Positions 26,637-38,229 are shown, counted from the stretch's first letter. The stretch is 64,000 nucleotides of DNA from Prochlorococcus sp. MIT 1341 (GCF_034092415.1 NZ_CP139304.1:310001-374000); one strand, 5' to 3'. The notes: generated by a model not told the origin, from the sequence alone. A program made the numbers and translations.

Positions 26637-27536
26637 TTAAGAATTTAAACTTGAATGAAAATGTTTTTCAAGATCACAGGGCAAAACACCTTCAAATACC
26701 AGTTCTGCACTTCCGGTCATAAAGACAGATGAGTCCCTATTAGGCCATGAAATATATAAACTTCCACCTGGTAAACTCACTTCTACGTTGGAATTATCTG
26801 CTAGACCAAGTAAATGAGCAGCTACAAGTGTCGCGCAGGCCCCAGTCCCACAGGCTAGCGTTTCGCCGCAACCTCTTTCCCAAACTTTAATTTGTAAATG
26901 CGTTTTACTGATTACTTTTAAAAAATGAACATTAGTCTTTAATGGAAAAAATTTATGAGACTCCAATTTAGGACCTACAGTATAAAGTTGAAGATTTTCC
27001 AAATCATCAAACCGCACAATCATATGAGGATTACCCATTCCAACTGAACAGACATTTAATTTCATGCCGTCTAAAGTTATTGAAGTTTTAGGCAATCCGA
27101 ACTCTGACATAGGCATTGTTGTAGGAATCGAATTTGGTTTAAGTAGAGGGCGTCCCATATCAACACTTACATCCTTATTCTTTGTTAGACTAACTTGAAT
27201 TGGGCCAGCCAATGTTGATATGGATAATTTGGGTTTGCTTGAAATAATTTCTTTATCAAATAGATACTTTGTAAGACATCGAATTCCATTGCCACACATC
27301 TCTGCCTCAGTGCCATCAGAATTGAAAATTCGCATCAATACATCATATTCGTTCTTTGAAGGTAAAGCAAAAATTACGCCATCTGCTCCTATTCCAAAGT
27401 TTCTACTACAAATTCTCATTATAAACTCCTTATTCAAAGAATAGTGTGTATCAGAAATACCCTCCTCCAGATAATCAAAAAGGATAAAATCATTACCCAG
27501 ACCATGGTATTTAAAAAATTTAATTAAAGATTTCAT
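26637..27536 (-). CDS. dapF: Diaminopimelate epimerase
   Basis: DapF converts LL- to meso-diaminopimelate for lysine and peptidoglycan. The two catalytic cysteines are seen in AEMCGNGIRCL and ETLACGTGACATL. The family start KFFKYHGLGNDF points to the ATG at 27536; the frame is open upstream to 27560. The protein is about 299 residues, slightly longer than the usual 275-285. It lies in the minus-strand series leading to the cysteine desulfurase gene, 81 bp upstream of it. Confidence 0.93.
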   Translation of the reverse strand: MKSLIKFFKYHGLGNDFILFDYLEEGISDTHYSLNKEFIMRICSRNFGIGADGVIFALPSKNEYDVLMRIFNSDGTEAEMCGNGIRCLTKYLFDKEIISSKPKLSISTLAGPIQVSLTKNKDVSVDMGRPLLKPNSIPTTMPMSEFGLPKTSITLDGMKLNVCSVGMGNPHMIVRFDDLENLQLYTVGPKLESHKFFPLKTNVHFLKVISKTHLQIKVWERGCGETLACGTGACATLVAAHLLGLADNSNVEVSLPGGSLYISWPNRDSSVFMTGSAELVFEGVLPCDLEKHFHSSLNS

Positions 27537-27638
27537 AAGGTAGTCAGAAGAATCATTCAACTGATTAGGAAAAGTATAATAGCATATTAATATATTTGAT
27601 ATCTAATAAGGGAAGAATTCAGTGTGTATCATATGTCA

Positions 27639-28172
27639 TTATTTATAGGTCTTATTTTTTGCGAATAAGAAAAGTGCACAAAAGATGATTATTATTAACG
27701 GCAAGAAATTTAGCAAGGCTAAAAAACCAATTATAAGAATGAAAATACTAGAAAGTATAATCATGCCCAAAGCTAATAAAAGAAATAGTTTTCTAAGTGG
27801 CCTTAAGAATATTGGTCCAGATGTAATAAATAGTTTGTACTGAAGAAAGAGTCGTAGCTTGACAAGGTTAAGTAATTCTTCAAAGTGCCATTTTATTGAT
27901 TTATGTGAGACAGATCTATAATAGGAATGGCTTATATTCTGAAATAAACCCCTTGGTTTAGCAAGCAAGGTATTAAGGTGAATAGACTGTGCCTGAATCA
28001 AACATTTGACAGTATAACTAATAGTGGAATCTATATCTTTGATTTGTTTCTTGATATTTGAATTATCATTTATGTTATTTTTGGTATAAGTTGTGATGCC
28101 TGTACTTTTTCTAAACAAAGTTTCAGAAATAGAACGACTAAGCTTTTTTCGTATTTTCCTGATGTCTATCAT
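27639..28172 (-). CDS. Membrane protein of unknown function
   Basis: This 177-residue protein has a basic N-terminal half rich in Lys, Arg and Ser, and two closely spaced hydrophobic helices near the C-terminus (about residues 130-172: LFLLLALGMIILSSIFILIIGF and LPLIIIIFCALFLF). It ends with a short basic tail. The cytoplasmic domain has a regular helix pattern (KQIKDIDSTISYTVKCLIQ) but no known motif. It is divergent from leuS across a 157-bp AT-rich gap and heads the dapF group. I do not recognise the family; it may be restricted to picocyanobacteria. Confidence 0.6.
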   Translation of the reverse strand: MIDIRKIRKKLSRSISETLFRKSTGITTYTKNNINDNSNIKKQIKDIDSTISYTVKCLIQAQSIHLNTLLAKPRGLFQNISHSYYRSVSHKSIKWHFEELLNLVKLRLFLQYKLFITSGPIFLRPLRKLFLLLALGMIILSSIFILIIGFLALLNFLPLIIIIFCALFLFAKNKTYK

Positions 28173-28329
28173 GGTTTGAGTTAATATAACATTTGGTTAA
28201 AATAAGCTCATCTATGAGAAGGGGCGTAAAAAAAAATCCTTTATAGGCTCATTATAGTTATTCTATTACTTAATCCAATATAGTGTAAAGTGGGAAGATA
28301 AGACCTTAGGAAAACTCAGTTACTAGATC

Positions 28330-30966
28330 GTGAATAAAGAAGTACCACAAGATTCATACTCCAAGCAGGAAGGACTGCACTACAACCACAAGGATTTAGA
28401 GATTAAATGGCAAAAGGTTTGGGAGAAGATGGGCATAGACAACACATCAGATCCAAAAACTGGTGAGAATACATACTACGCTCTATCAATGTTTCCTTAC
28501 CCATCTGGAACACTACATATGGGTCATGTTAGGAATTACGTGATAACAGATGTCCTGGCGCGATACCACAGAATGAAAGGTTATAAAGTTCTTCAACCTA
28601 TGGGGTGGGATGCATTTGGATTACCAGCTGAGAATGCGGCAATCGAAAGGGGAATAAACCCTGAGGAATGGACTAAAAAAAATATTAACCAAATGAGAAA
28701 GCAATTAAAACGACTGGGGCTGTCCATTGACTGGGACCGTGAATTTGCGACATGCGATGCTGACTATTACCAATGGACACAATATTTATTTCTTGAATTG
28801 TTTGAATCGAAACTTGCATATCAAAAGGAAGCAGAGGTAAATTGGGATCCAATAGATAAAACTGTTCTCGCAAATGAACAAGTAGATTCTAATGGTAAGT
28901 CATGGAGGTCTGGAGCAAAGGTTGAGAAAAGGCTTCTTAAACAATGGTTCCTTAAGATAACAGAATATGCTCCCAATCTCATAGCCGATTTAGATAGATT
29001 AACAGGTTGGCCTGAAAGCGTAAAAACCATGCAATCGAACTGGATTGGTAAATCAAAGGGTAGTTTTTTAAAATTCGAGTTATGTAATATTAATGATAGA
29101 TTTATCGAAGTATTCACAACCAGGCCAGACACTCTATTTGGAGCAACATACCTAGTAGTCGCTCCAGAGCATCCAATTATTGATTCAATTATAAGACCAA
29201 ATAATGAAAAGAGGATTAAACAATTTAAGCGTGATGTTAGCTTGATAAATGATCTAGAAAGAACATCTGAGCATCGCGATAAAAATGGAATTGACACAGG
29301 AATAGAAGTATTAAACCCCGCAACAAATCAAAAGATTCCTTTATGGGTAGGTGATTACGTTTTACCAAATTATGGTTCAGGTGCTGTTATGGGTGTTCCC
29401 GCACATGATGAACGGGACTACAAATTCTCGCAAAAGTATAAACTCCCAATCAAATTTGTCATTACTAAAAAGGATCTTGATAAAAATATCCCTACTGACA
29501 GAGCATATACAGATGAGGGGATACTTATTAACTCAAATGAATTTAATGGATTACAATCAGAAGTTGCTAGAGAAATGATTATTGGAAAGGCACAAAGAGA
29601 AGGCTGGGGCCAACCAAAGACAATATACAGATTAAGAGATTGGTTGATTTCGAGGCAAAGGTACTGGGGATGCCCGATACCAATTATTCATTGCAAAGAA
29701 TGTGGAGTAGTAGCAGTAGAGAAGAAGGATTTACCAGTTAAATTACCAAAATTATTAGAAATCTCTACAAAAGGAAAGTCAAAGTTAAAAACAAGTAATG
29801 AGTGGCTAATAACACCCTGCCCGAAGTGCGGAAAAGAATCAATTAGGGAGACAGATACCATGGACACCTTTATGTGCTCATCTTGGTATTTTCTTAGATT
29901 TACAGATTCAGCTAACAAAAATATGCCATTTTCACTAGAAAAAACAAATAAGTGGATGCCAGTAGATCAATATGTGGGTGGGGTAGAACATGCTATTCTT
30001 CATTTATTATATTCAAGATTTTTTACCAAAGCATTATCAAAAAAAGGATTGATTGATGTTAACGAGCCGTTTTCTAAATTGTTAACACAGGGAATGGTTC
30101 AAGGAATAACATACAAGAATCCATATACCTTTAAATATATAGCTCCAACTAGAGTAAAGGACAAGAGTAATCCTAAAGATCCTGTAACTGGCGATAAACT
30201 TGAAGTCTTCTATGAGAAGATGTCAAAATCAAAATATAACGGAATTGACCCAACAGAAGTAATAGATAAATATGGGGTAGACACCTCAAGGTTATTTGTT
30301 CTTTTTAAAGCTCCACCAGAAAAAGATCTGGAGTGGAATGACTCAGATGTAGAAGGACAGTATAGATTTATTTGCCGATTATGGAGGTTAATACAACGGT
30401 TATCAGAAAAACCGCTCAATGAAACAAGAAAAGGTATGAAATTTGAATACAAAATATATGATAAAGATGATCTGTCTGCAAGCGAAAAGGGTTTAAGAAG
30501 GTCTGTACATCAAGCTATAAGCTCAATAACTGAGGACCTAGAAGGTGAACCTCAGTTCAATACGGCAATCTCAGAGTTAATGAAATTATCTAATTCTATA
30601 AATGAAAATTTTGATCTAGTCTCAGAGGACGTTTTAGTTGAGGCATTATCAACACTTATTTTATTGATAGCTCCATTTGCCCCTCACGTTGCAGAAGAGT
30701 TCTGGAGCCAAGTTGGATTTACTGATAGTATTCATCTCATGACATGGCCAAAAGTTGATGAGACAGCCCTAATTAGAGAAGAGCTTAAAATCATTATTCA
30801 AGTGAATGGAAAGGTCAGAGGATCAATTATGGTCGAAGCAAACATTGGAAAAGAAGAAATCACGAATCTAGTTAAAGAAGGAGATGTGGCTCAAAAATGG
30901 CTACAAGGAGAAGAGGCAAAACGAATTATATATGTACCAGGAAAGTTAATAAATCTAGTCAAATAA
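28330..30966 (+). CDS. leuS: Leucyl-tRNA synthetase
   Basis: This class I synthetase charges tRNA-Leu and is 878 residues long. The signature motifs are [15 protein letters not shown] (HIGH-like) and [12 protein letters not shown] (KMSKS). The zinc-type cysteines CKECG and CPKCG lie in the insertion, and the CP1 editing domain ([20 protein letters not shown]) is intact. The start is GTG at 28330, followed by [20 protein letters not shown]; no in-frame ATG lies near. It is convergent with pgi, with a 9-bp gap, so the two share a very short 3' region. Confidence 0.96.
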   Translation: MNKEVPQDSYSKQEGLHYNHKDLEIKWQKVWEKMGIDNTSDPKTGENTYYALSMFPYPSGTLHMGHVRNYVITDVLARYHRMKGYKVLQPMGWDAFGLPAENAAIERGINPEEWTKKNINQMRKQLKRLGLSIDWDREFATCDADYYQWTQYLFLELFESKLAYQKEAEVNWDPIDKTVLANEQVDSNGKSWRSGAKVEKRLLKQWFLKITEYAPNLIADLDRLTGWPESVKTMQSNWIGKSKGSFLKFELCNINDRFIEVFTTRPDTLFGATYLVVAPEHPIIDSIIRPNNEKRIKQFKRDVSLINDLERTSEHRDKNGIDTGIEVLNPATNQKIPLWVGDYVLPNYGSGAVMGVPAHDERDYKFSQKYKLPIKFVITKKDLDKNIPTDRAYTDEGILINSNEFNGLQSEVAREMIIGKAQREGWGQPKTIYRLRDWLISRQRYWGCPIPIIHCKECGVVAVEKKDLPVKLPKLLEISTKGKSKLKTSNEWLITPCPKCGKESIRETDTMDTFMCSSWYFLRFTDSANKNMPFSLEKTNKWMPVDQYVGGVEHAILHLLYSRFFTKALSKKGLIDVNEPFSKLLTQGMVQGITYKNPYTFKYIAPTRVKDKSNPKDPVTGDKLEVFYEKMSKSKYNGIDPTEVIDKYGVDTSRLFVLFKAPPEKDLEWNDSDVEGQYRFICRLWRLIQRLSEKPLNETRKGMKFEYKIYDKDDLSASEKGLRRSVHQAISSITEDLEGEPQFNTAISELMKLSNSINENFDLVSEDVLVEALSTLILLIAPFAPHVAEEFWSQVGFTDSIHLMTWPKVDETALIREELKIIIQVNGKVRGSIMVEANIGKEEITNLVKEGDVAQKWLQGEEAKRIIYVPGKLINLVK

Positions 30967-30975
30967 TTAATAAGA

Positions 30976-32577
30976 TCACGAACACTTTAAAAATTTTAAT
31001 TCATTAGGATTATTAAATTCTCCTATAGTCTTATATTCTGGGCGATTATAAATTAAATGCCTTAGGATAATAAAAATAGATTCTATACTATTTTCTCCTA
31101 TTTCTTTATCAATTTGAGAAAGACTACGAGGTTTACAATCAGAAAGAAGGTTCTCAATCCTACCTTGTAATTTTAAAACATCAGCGGCAGCAGCCTTACC
31201 AGCCTCTACTCCTGGTTGATCGTAAGCATTTACATTAATCATCTCAGCATAAAAACCTACCGCTCGCTCAAAGAGAGCAATCAAAGCTCCCAATGTAAAA
31301 GGGTTAAGTTTGTCCATAGTGATGGTTATACTTTGCCTACCACTTTCAGTTAGTGCCTGCCTTGTACCTTGATAGAATCCAGAGAGATGGTCCCCAGAAT
31401 TTAATCCATTGACAAAATTAAATTCACCAATGTCATCAAGTATTTCGATAAAGGTGACGAAGAAGTTATCAACACCATCTCTAAGTTGTTGGACATATGC
31501 ATGCTGATCTGTGGAACCTTTATTTCCATATACAGCTAATCCTTGATGTACAACCTGACCTTGCCTATTATTTTTTTTACCTAGTGATTCCATAACTAGT
31601 TGTTGAAGATATCTGCTGAAAACTTCTAATCTATCTTTATAGGGTAAAACCACCATGTCCCTCTTACCTTTTCCTTCTCCAGCTAGATACCATGAGGTAG
31701 AAAGTAAGGCTGCAGGGTTATCCTTATATGAGGGATTTCTAGTGAGTTGATCCATGCTTGAAGCACCTTTTAAAAACTCATTAATGTCTAATCCTAAAAG
31801 AGAAGCAGGTAAAAGCCCTACTGAACTAGTAATGCTAGTTCTTCCACCAACCCAATCTTGCAATTCAAATGTTGCCAACCAGTCTTCAGCTTTTGCAAGT
31901 TTATCTAACTTACTATCTGGCATAGTTATTGCGATAGCATGCTTTGTCCAGTTACAACCTTTCGATAGTACATATTCCCTTACAGCTTCCATTGTAATCT
32001 TAGGCTCCGGGGTAGAGCCTGATTTACTAACAACTACAAATAAGGTAGAGTCAATTTTTGCTTCGATTCTTGAAAGTACCCTACACATTCCTTCAGGATC
32101 AATATTGTCCAAAAAGTGAAAGTCTAATTTTTGTTTAGAATTTCCTAAAGCGTTAATAAGCAAAGAAGGACCAAGACTACTGCCACCTATTCCTATCCAA
32201 ACAACATCCGAAAAGTTTTTATTATTAAAGGATTTAATTGTTCCTTCTAAAATCTTCTGAGAAAATTCCTTTATCGTACTTATCTGACCATTAATACTAT
32301 TCTTGATTTCGTCATTTGGTGCTATTGAAGCATTCCTAAGCCAATAATGACCAACTTGCCGCTGTTCATCAATATTGGAGATAGAGCCATTTTCAAGACT
32401 ATTCATTGAATCAAGTATCTTGGGAAAGTCTTCTTCGATGATTCCAAGTTTCCTATGATCTAAATGCATTCGACTTATATCTAGCCAAATTCCTAAATCG
32501 TCGTTAAACCAGTTTAATTGACAGTATCGTGTCCATTCTGAATTCGTTTCAGGATCATGGCTAGCGGAAAAGGCCAT
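30976..32577 (-). CDS. pgi: Glucose-6-phosphate isomerase
   Basis: PGI interconverts glucose-6-phosphate and fructose-6-phosphate in glycolysis, gluconeogenesis and sugar export to glycogen and solutes. This 533-residue protein has the SIS-domain signatures VWIGIGGSSLGPSLLINAL, VVSKSGSTPEPK and DQPGVEAGKAAAADVL. The catalytic Glu is probably in GLAVYGNKGSTDQHAYVQQL. Length and motifs are normal. It runs convergently with leuS and downstream of the M61 peptidase gene, 170 bp away, with a hairpin in between. Confidence 0.95.
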   Translation of the reverse strand: MAFSASHDPETNSEWTRYCQLNWFNDDLGIWLDISRMHLDHRKLGIIEEDFPKILDSMNSLENGSISNIDEQRQVGHYWLRNASIAPNDEIKNSINGQISTIKEFSQKILEGTIKSFNNKNFSDVVWIGIGGSSLGPSLLINALGNSKQKLDFHFLDNIDPEGMCRVLSRIEAKIDSTLFVVVSKSGSTPEPKITMEAVREYVLSKGCNWTKHAIAITMPDSKLDKLAKAEDWLATFELQDWVGGRTSITSSVGLLPASLLGLDINEFLKGASSMDQLTRNPSYKDNPAALLSTSWYLAGEGKGKRDMVVLPYKDRLEVFSRYLQQLVMESLGKKNNRQGQVVHQGLAVYGNKGSTDQHAYVQQLRDGVDNFFVTFIEILDDIGEFNFVNGLNSGDHLSGFYQGTRQALTESGRQSITITMDKLNPFTLGALIALFERAVGFYAEMINVNAYDQPGVEAGKAAAADVLKLQGRIENLLSDCKPRSLSQIDKEIGENSIESIFIILRHLIYNRPEYKTIGEFNNPNELKFLKCS

Positions 32578-32696
32578 TAGAGTTAGTGAATTCCCAAGGA
32601 AGTTATGTTCCTAAACTTTAATGCATGACGGAGAGCTGTAGCAGAATAATAAAAGATATAATGGAATATTAAATTTCAGGAAAATAGCATGTTCTT

Positions 32697-32727
32697 CAGG
32701 GATGACAAAAAAAATACTGTCACCCTG
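32697..32727. repeat. Imperfect 10-bp hairpin between M61 peptidase and pgi
   Basis: CAGGGATGACA (32697-32707) pairs with TGTCACCCTG (32718-32727) with one bulged A. A-rich loop on the plus strand, T-rich on the minus strand. Because the T-run is in the loop and not after the stem, it is a weak terminator candidate for the minus-strand peptidase gene and may instead be an mRNA-processing or stability stem. Confidence 0.55.
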
Positions 32728-32747
32728 GGCGGTTCTGCATAAAAATG

Positions 32748-34484
32748 TTAAACAAATTTCAGCCAGAGATTACGTAAATCCCCTTTTGTTTTATCAACTT
32801 TTGGTAATTGTTTAATTATAATATGATCTTGAAAGTTTTTGGAGCAATTAAGTTTTGTATACCTAATCGTACCTCTTCTACAATAAATAATTTCAACATC
32901 ATCATGACATGTTAAATATTTTACGAAAGAATCTAAATCGGCTAGTCTAAATCCATCAAAGGAGATTAATTCATCATTTTCTATAAATCCAGAAGACATC
33001 GCTGGACTATCCTTTAAAATACTTTTAACAGTAAATTTACCGTGAAGTTCAGAAACTTTAAAACCTGAAAAACATTTACTTTCTTTTCTTCGTACAATCT
33101 GATAGCCGATTTCCAAGAGGAGATCTTCTAAAGGTAAGGTGTTAGGTGTGTTTAACCACATAACAGCGTTTTCAGCTAGTTTATTATCAATGGAGGAAAT
33201 TAAACTAAAGACATCTGATGTTTTATACCCTTTAGCATTAATTGCAAAGTTATTCCACATGTACCTAAGAACAAACGATAAGCTGCTACCAAGTTTTCTT
33301 AGGGAGATGTCGAGACATAGACAGTATAAGGTCCCAACATTATAGTAACTTATTTGATAGTTTGAGCTTGAAGAATGAGATTTATATAATTTAACCCATG
33401 ACTCCCTAGAACTATCTAAAAGTGAATGTTCAAACCTAGCAGGAGTATTGAAAAATCTTGTAATTTCATTAGTAAGATCATCAAGGAGATCGTTAACAGA
33501 AGATAATCCTGCAATATATGGCAATGTCAGATCAAAATAACTTGTTAAACCCTCAACAAACCAAAGGGTATCTGTTGTTACTGGTAACTGATAATTATAT
33601 CTGTAGTAATCAGATGGTCTGAGGCGACGAATATTCCATTGGTGAAGGTATTCGTGACCAAAAAGCTGCAATAACTCTCTATAACCAGACTGTTTCACCA
33701 ATCTTTCATTAGAGAAATGTAAAACACAACTATTGTCATGTTCTAAGCCCCCATAGCCCTTATCTAAAAAGAGAACTATAAAAATGTAAGCATCTTCAGA
33801 TGGCGGGGGAGTTTTAAGAAGCCTACTTGTAGCCTCACAGATCAATTCAACATCTTGTACAAACGAATTAGGTAACGTTTCAGGGATTTTTCCTATTTGA
33901 ATTATTTTGTGTTTGAAAGTTGAAACATTCAATTCATTCTGAAACAAGTCTCCAGCATGTACTGGAGCATCTATCAATTTGTCATAGTCACTTGCAATGT
34001 AAATATTTTCTTCAGCCTGTAAAGGAATTGCTGCTTTCCATTCAGGTGGAAGCATTAGTGAAAGTTTATGACCTTTATAACGAAAGTCTTTAATTAACAA
34101 TACTAAAGCAGGTAAGCATAAAGAAGCAAATTCCTGATCTAAATAACAAGTTCTAACAGATAAGGTCCTTGCTTCGACTGTGTAATTAACATAAACTTTT
34201 TCTTCGGAGGTGACAATGAACTCCCAAGAGCTTGGTGAAGGGCGCTCAAATCTAAGAGTCTTGCCACATTGTTTTATGGATAAACAATGTAAAAACTGAA
34301 CATGATCTCTTACTGTATAAGAACCGGGAGTCCAAATAGGCAAGGACATTATGACGTGGCCCTTCTCAGGGGTAAAACTAATCTCTACTTCTATTAACTG
34401 TGTATTAGGCTTACTCAAATCTAAGCTAATATCAACAAAATCCTGACAACTGTAATTTTCACTAAGATGCTCTGATGTACTCAT
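32748..34484 (-). CDS. M61-family metallopeptidase with PDZ domain
   Basis: This 578-residue protein belongs to the M61 (glycyl aminopeptidase) family. The zinc site is HEYLH in LFGHEYLHQWNIRRLRP, with the downstream Glu in TLWFVEGLTSYFDL; YGGLEHDN upstream fits the family. An N-terminal beta-rich domain (about 20-165) precedes it, and a C-terminal PDZ-like domain (about 475-560: FKVSELHGKFTVKSILKDSPAMSSGFIENDELISFDG) could bind C-termini or substrates. No signal peptide is apparent. Physiological substrates are unknown. Confidence 0.87.
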   Translation of the reverse strand: MSTSEHLSENYSCQDFVDISLDLSKPNTQLIEVEISFTPEKGHVIMSLPIWTPGSYTVRDHVQFLHCLSIKQCGKTLRFERPSPSSWEFIVTSEEKVYVNYTVEARTLSVRTCYLDQEFASLCLPALVLLIKDFRYKGHKLSLMLPPEWKAAIPLQAEENIYIASDYDKLIDAPVHAGDLFQNELNVSTFKHKIIQIGKIPETLPNSFVQDVELICEATSRLLKTPPPSEDAYIFIVLFLDKGYGGLEHDNSCVLHFSNERLVKQSGYRELLQLFGHEYLHQWNIRRLRPSDYYRYNYQLPVTTDTLWFVEGLTSYFDLTLPYIAGLSSVNDLLDDLTNEITRFFNTPARFEHSLLDSSRESWVKLYKSHSSSSNYQISYYNVGTLYCLCLDISLRKLGSSLSFVLRYMWNNFAINAKGYKTSDVFSLISSIDNKLAENAVMWLNTPNTLPLEDLLLEIGYQIVRRKESKCFSGFKVSELHGKFTVKSILKDSPAMSSGFIENDELISFDGFRLADLDSFVKYLTCHDDVEIIYCRRGTIRYTKLNCSKNFQDHIIIKQLPKVDKTKGDLRNLWLKFV

Positions 34485-34698
34485 ACCCCTATCAAAAATA
34501 GATTCACAATAAATACTACATTCCTTCCAACAGAAGACACCAAAACCAAATATTATTTAACTAATAAAAGAGAATGAGCTTTTTATAATTAGCTATAAGA
34601 TTTATATTTCTTAAATAATGTATCTCCTTAACCACCGATTGAGGCAAAGAGGATAATATTAAATTATCAACATAATCCTAGATTATCTTAGGCACAGT

Positions 34699-35328
34699 AT
34701 GAACTCAATTATATATCCATCTGACTATGCTGGTTATCGATTTAATCCACCTCTAAGAATAGCAATCATGGCGTCAGGAAAAGGTAGTAATTTTGAAGCA
34801 ATAGCAGAATCGATATATAAAAATGAACTTAACGCATGTATAAAAGCATTGATTGTTAACAATCCAAATTGTCCAGCAGTGGAAAAAGCATACTCACATA
34901 ATGTTCCTATCATTACAATTGATCATAGAAATTACAATACCCGGGAGGAATTTGACGAAGAAATTATAAAGCATCTGAAAAATCTAGATATTGAACTAAT
35001 AGTAATGGCAGGGTGGATGAGAGTCGTCACTAAAAGACTTATTGATGCTTTTAACAAAAGATTAATTAATATACACCCATCCCTTTTACCAAGCTTTAAA
35101 GGACTAAAGGCTGTCCAACAAGCATTAGATAACTCTGTAAAGATTAGTGGCTGCACAGTTCATTATGTGTCAAATGAAGTTGATTCGGGTGAAATTATAG
35201 GCCAGGCAGCAGTGACTGTTAATGAGAATGACAATCATGATTCATTAACAGCTAAAATCCAAACTCAAGAGCACATTCTTCTTCCATATTCAATTTCATT
35301 GGCAGGTAGAAATCTTAGAAGCAAATAG
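34699..35328 (+). CDS. purN: Phosphoribosylglycinamide formyltransferase
   Basis: PurN transfers a formyl group from 10-formyl-THF to glycinamide ribotide in purine synthesis. The 209-residue protein has the formyltransferase core: IMASGKGSNFEAIAES (phosphate-binding), AGWMRVVTKRLID, and the active-site segment INIHPSLLPSFKGLKAVQQALD with its Asn/His/Asp triad, then SGCTVHYVSNEVDSGEII. A 20-residue N-terminal extension precedes the fold. It is tail-to-tail with argC (2-bp gap). Confidence 0.94.
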   Translation: MNSIIYPSDYAGYRFNPPLRIAIMASGKGSNFEAIAESIYKNELNACIKALIVNNPNCPAVEKAYSHNVPIITIDHRNYNTREEFDEEIIKHLKNLDIELIVMAGWMRVVTKRLIDAFNKRLINIHPSLLPSFKGLKAVQQALDNSVKISGCTVHYVSNEVDSGEIIGQAAVTVNENDNHDSLTAKIQTQEHILLPYSISLAGRNLRSK

Positions 35329-35330
35329 TT

Positions 35331-36437
35331 CTATGGATAAAAAGTAGTATTTGGAAGACCCATATTTGCCGGTAGTCCGTCCATAATATTCAAGCATTGC
35401 ACCCCCTGTCCAGCCTGACCTTTAACGAGGTTATCAACGACACACATAAGTATTAAACGGCTTGTACGTGGTTCAACCTGGACTGATAAAAATGCTTTGT
35501 TTGTATTTTTCACCCACTTTGTAGCTGGATATGTACCAACAGGTAGCACATTGATAGTTTTATGATCACGATAGATAGCTTCTAAAACAGTTGTACAGTC
35601 TTCAGCTGTTAAACCAGGATCTCTCAACCTTCCATAAACTGTTGCCAACAAGCCTCTGACCATAGGAACCAAGTGTGGTGTGAATTGAACTTGAATTGTA
35701 TGACCAGCAATCTCACTTGCTAATTGTTCTATTTCGGATGTGTGTCTATGCCCTACAACGCCGTAGGGTGAAATTGACTCTGAAGCTTCGGCTAGTAAAA
35801 AGGTTTCCTTTGGGGCCCTTCCACCACCGGAAGTGCCAGTTTTTGCATCAATAATGATTCCTTCCTCTTCAATCAATCCCTGTTTTAAAAAAGGGAGTAA
35901 AGGCAATAAACTTGCAGTAGGAAAACAGCCTGGTGCTGCAACAAGATTTGCATGTGATATTTCCTCTTCCTTCCATTCAGCTAAGCCATAAACAGCCTCT
36001 TTACAAAGAACAGGATCATTACGGTGCAGCCTCGAAGATTCATGAGCATAAACTTGTGACCATTGTTCTAGAGATCGGTAACGGAAATCTGCAGATAGAT
36101 CAACAACCCGTATTTTGTGTTCAAGAAGTTTTGGCACAAGTTGTGAGGATTCTCCGTTCGGAAGACTTAAAACTGCATAATCCGCAGCTTCAGCAATCTT
36201 TTGGGGATTAGGGTCTTGAATTGTTAAATGTTCATCCAAAGGCAGAAATGGAAAAAATTGATTCCAAGATTTTCCAGAACTACGCTTTCCACCCAAAAAA
36301 CTTACCCTAAACTTTGGATGATCCTGCAATAATCTTATTGTCTGGAGCCCTCCATATCCGGATGCCCCAATTACCGCTACTCGCTTCTGTGCTTTCATAT
36401 TTGATCCGGTTGCGGGTATAAGAGGTTTCTTATCCAT
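35331..36437 (-). CDS. argC: N-acetyl-gamma-glutamyl-phosphate reductase
   Basis: ArgC reduces N-acetylglutamyl phosphate to its semialdehyde in arginine synthesis. The 368-residue frame has the Rossmann motif [19 protein letters not shown] and the catalytic cysteine in [18 protein letters not shown]. The [10 protein letters not shown] active-site stretch and the NADP domain are also normal. The start is uncertain: an internal ATG at 36398 ([14 protein letters not shown]) is also compatible and would remove 13 residues. It is divergent from ribBA, with a 39-bp gap if the long start is correct. Confidence 0.92.
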   Translation of the reverse strand: MDKKPLIPATGSNMKAQKRVAVIGASGYGGLQTIRLLQDHPKFRVSFLGGKRSSGKSWNQFFPFLPLDEHLTIQDPNPQKIAEAADYAVLSLPNGESSQLVPKLLEHKIRVVDLSADFRYRSLEQWSQVYAHESSRLHRNDPVLCKEAVYGLAEWKEEEISHANLVAAPGCFPTASLLPLLPFLKQGLIEEEGIIIDAKTGTSGGGRAPKETFLLAEASESISPYGVVGHRHTSEIEQLASEIAGHTIQVQFTPHLVPMVRGLLATVYGRLRDPGLTAEDCTTVLEAIYRDHKTINVLPVGTYPATKWVKNTNKAFLSVQVEPRTSRLILMCVVDNLVKGQAGQGVQCLNIMDGLPANMGLPNTTFYP

Positions 36438-36476
36438 AAGTGTTTTTATTACCAGTCAATCGTACTTGCAACGATA

Positions 36477-38204
36477 ATGATTGAAGAAAATCCCGCATCA
36501 ACAAGCCTGAACAATACTAAGCCTAGTCATCGAAGCGGAGAAATCCAATTTGACCCAATTTCTGATGGCTTAGCGGCCATTCGAAATGGCGAGTCTGTTG
36601 TTGTTGTAGATGATGAAAGAAGAGAAAATGAAGGTGATTTGATATGTGCAGCTCAGTTTGCCACTCCCGAACAGATAAATTTTATGGCAACTCAAGCGAG
36701 AGGCCTAATCTGTCTTTCAATGGAAGGGGAACGTCTTGATGCTCTAGACCTACCTCTTATGGTTGATAGGAATACAGACGCAAATGAAACAGCATTTACA
36801 GTAAGCATCGATGCAGGCCCAGAGAATGGAGTATCTACTGGAATATCTGCAGAAGATAGAGCTCGAACAATTCAAGTCGCTATCAACCCGGCAACGAATC
36901 CGAGAGATCTTAGAAGACCTGGGCATGTATTTCCATTAAAGGCACGTAAAGGTGGAGTATTAAAAAGGGCAGGGCATACAGAGGCCGCTGTGGATCTATC
37001 CCAAATGGCCGGTTTAGTTCCCGCGGGAGTTATCTGTGAAATACAGAATCAAGATGGTTCTATGGCAAGGCTCCCAGAACTTTATGATTACTCAAAAAAA
37101 TGGGGATTAAAATTAATTAGTATTGCTGATTTAATAAGGTATAGGTTAGAAAATGAAAGATTTGTGATTAGAAAAGCTAATGCTACATTACCAACATTGT
37201 TCGGTGGATTTCAAGCCATAGGTTACAAAAACAATCTTGATGGATCTGAACATGTTGCTTTAGTAAAAGGCAACCCAAGAAAATTAAAAGAACCAGTTCT
37301 TGTACGAATGCATTCTGAATGCCTAACTGGAGATGCATTTGGTTCATTACGATGCGATTGCAGACCTCAGTTAGAAGCTGCACTAGCAAGAATTGAACAA
37401 GAGGGTGAAGGTGTAGTTGTATACCTAAGGCAGGAAGGTAGAGGTATAGGTCTATTAAATAAGCTCAAAGCATATAGTCTTCAGGATGGTGGGCTAGACA
37501 CAGTAGAGGCAAATGAGAGGTTAGGCTTTCCAGCTGACTTAAGAAACTATGGTGTAGGTGCCCAGATACTTACTGATTTAGGTATTCACAGATTAAAGTT
37601 ATTAACAAATAATCCAAGAAAAATTGCTGGATTAGGAGGTTATGGATTACAAGTGGAAAAAAGAATTCCTCTTGTAATTTGCCCTGGGGATCATAACAAA
37701 GCTTATCTTGCCGTGAAAAGAGACAAGTTAGGTCACCTTATAGATAGTAACCAACAAGACAGAGTCGAAGAAGTTAATTATATTTATCTTGCATGGGATC
37801 TACTAAATGAACAGGAAAATATCATGTTATTTAGGTCAAAAGCTGAATCAAAATCTTTAAATCAGAACATCAACCTGATTACAGAGCATTCATCTAGGCT
37901 AGAAGCAATCCTTGAGAACCCTACCTTTCTATGGAGAGTCAAATGTAACCAAAGAAAGGCAACTGAGGATGATTCATGCGTGATAAGTACTATGAAGATT
38001 ATAAATTTCCTTGCAGACATTAAGGAAACAAATCGTATATCGCTTTTCCTTACAGATAATATAGATCAGGTTCTACACCCTTCTGTAAGTCTAGGGGGAA
38101 AAGCACTTAAGCTAAATACTATAAATAAAAGCAATGTGATTAACTTGTCACGAGAAATTGAATCAAAATCAAGGCCATTATTGATTAAGTGGGATAAAAA
38201 TTAA
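36477..38204 (+). CDS. ribBA: Bifunctional 3,4-DHBP synthase / GTP cyclohydrolase II
   Basis: This makes both branch precursors of riboflavin. N-terminal DHBP synthase: [16 protein letters not shown] and [17 protein letters not shown] cyclohydrolase II: the zinc cysteines in [37 protein letters not shown] and [10 protein letters not shown]. Both enzymes appear intact, ending around residue 425. About 150 further residues form an extra C-terminal domain with no recognised motif. Total length 575, against about 400 in B. subtilis. Divergent from argC. Confidence 0.95.
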   Translation: MIEENPASTSLNNTKPSHRSGEIQFDPISDGLAAIRNGESVVVVDDERRENEGDLICAAQFATPEQINFMATQARGLICLSMEGERLDALDLPLMVDRNTDANETAFTVSIDAGPENGVSTGISAEDRARTIQVAINPATNPRDLRRPGHVFPLKARKGGVLKRAGHTEAAVDLSQMAGLVPAGVICEIQNQDGSMARLPELYDYSKKWGLKLISIADLIRYRLENERFVIRKANATLPTLFGGFQAIGYKNNLDGSEHVALVKGNPRKLKEPVLVRMHSECLTGDAFGSLRCDCRPQLEAALARIEQEGEGVVVYLRQEGRGIGLLNKLKAYSLQDGGLDTVEANERLGFPADLRNYGVGAQILTDLGIHRLKLLTNNPRKIAGLGGYGLQVEKRIPLVICPGDHNKAYLAVKRDKLGHLIDSNQQDRVEEVNYIYLAWDLLNEQENIMLFRSKAESKSLNQNINLITEHSSRLEAILENPTFLWRVKCNQRKATEDDSCVISTMKIINFLADIKETNRISLFLTDNIDQVLHPSVSLGGKALKLNTINKSNVINLSREIESKSRPLLIKWDKN

Positions 38205-38229
38205 ATTCAAGGTATTATTCAACTGTATT

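Noticed and set aside
32697-32727. Intrinsic terminator after the M61 peptidase gene
   Set aside because: On the minus strand the T-run is in the loop and not after the stem, so it does not meet the usual terminator form. Listed only as a hairpin.
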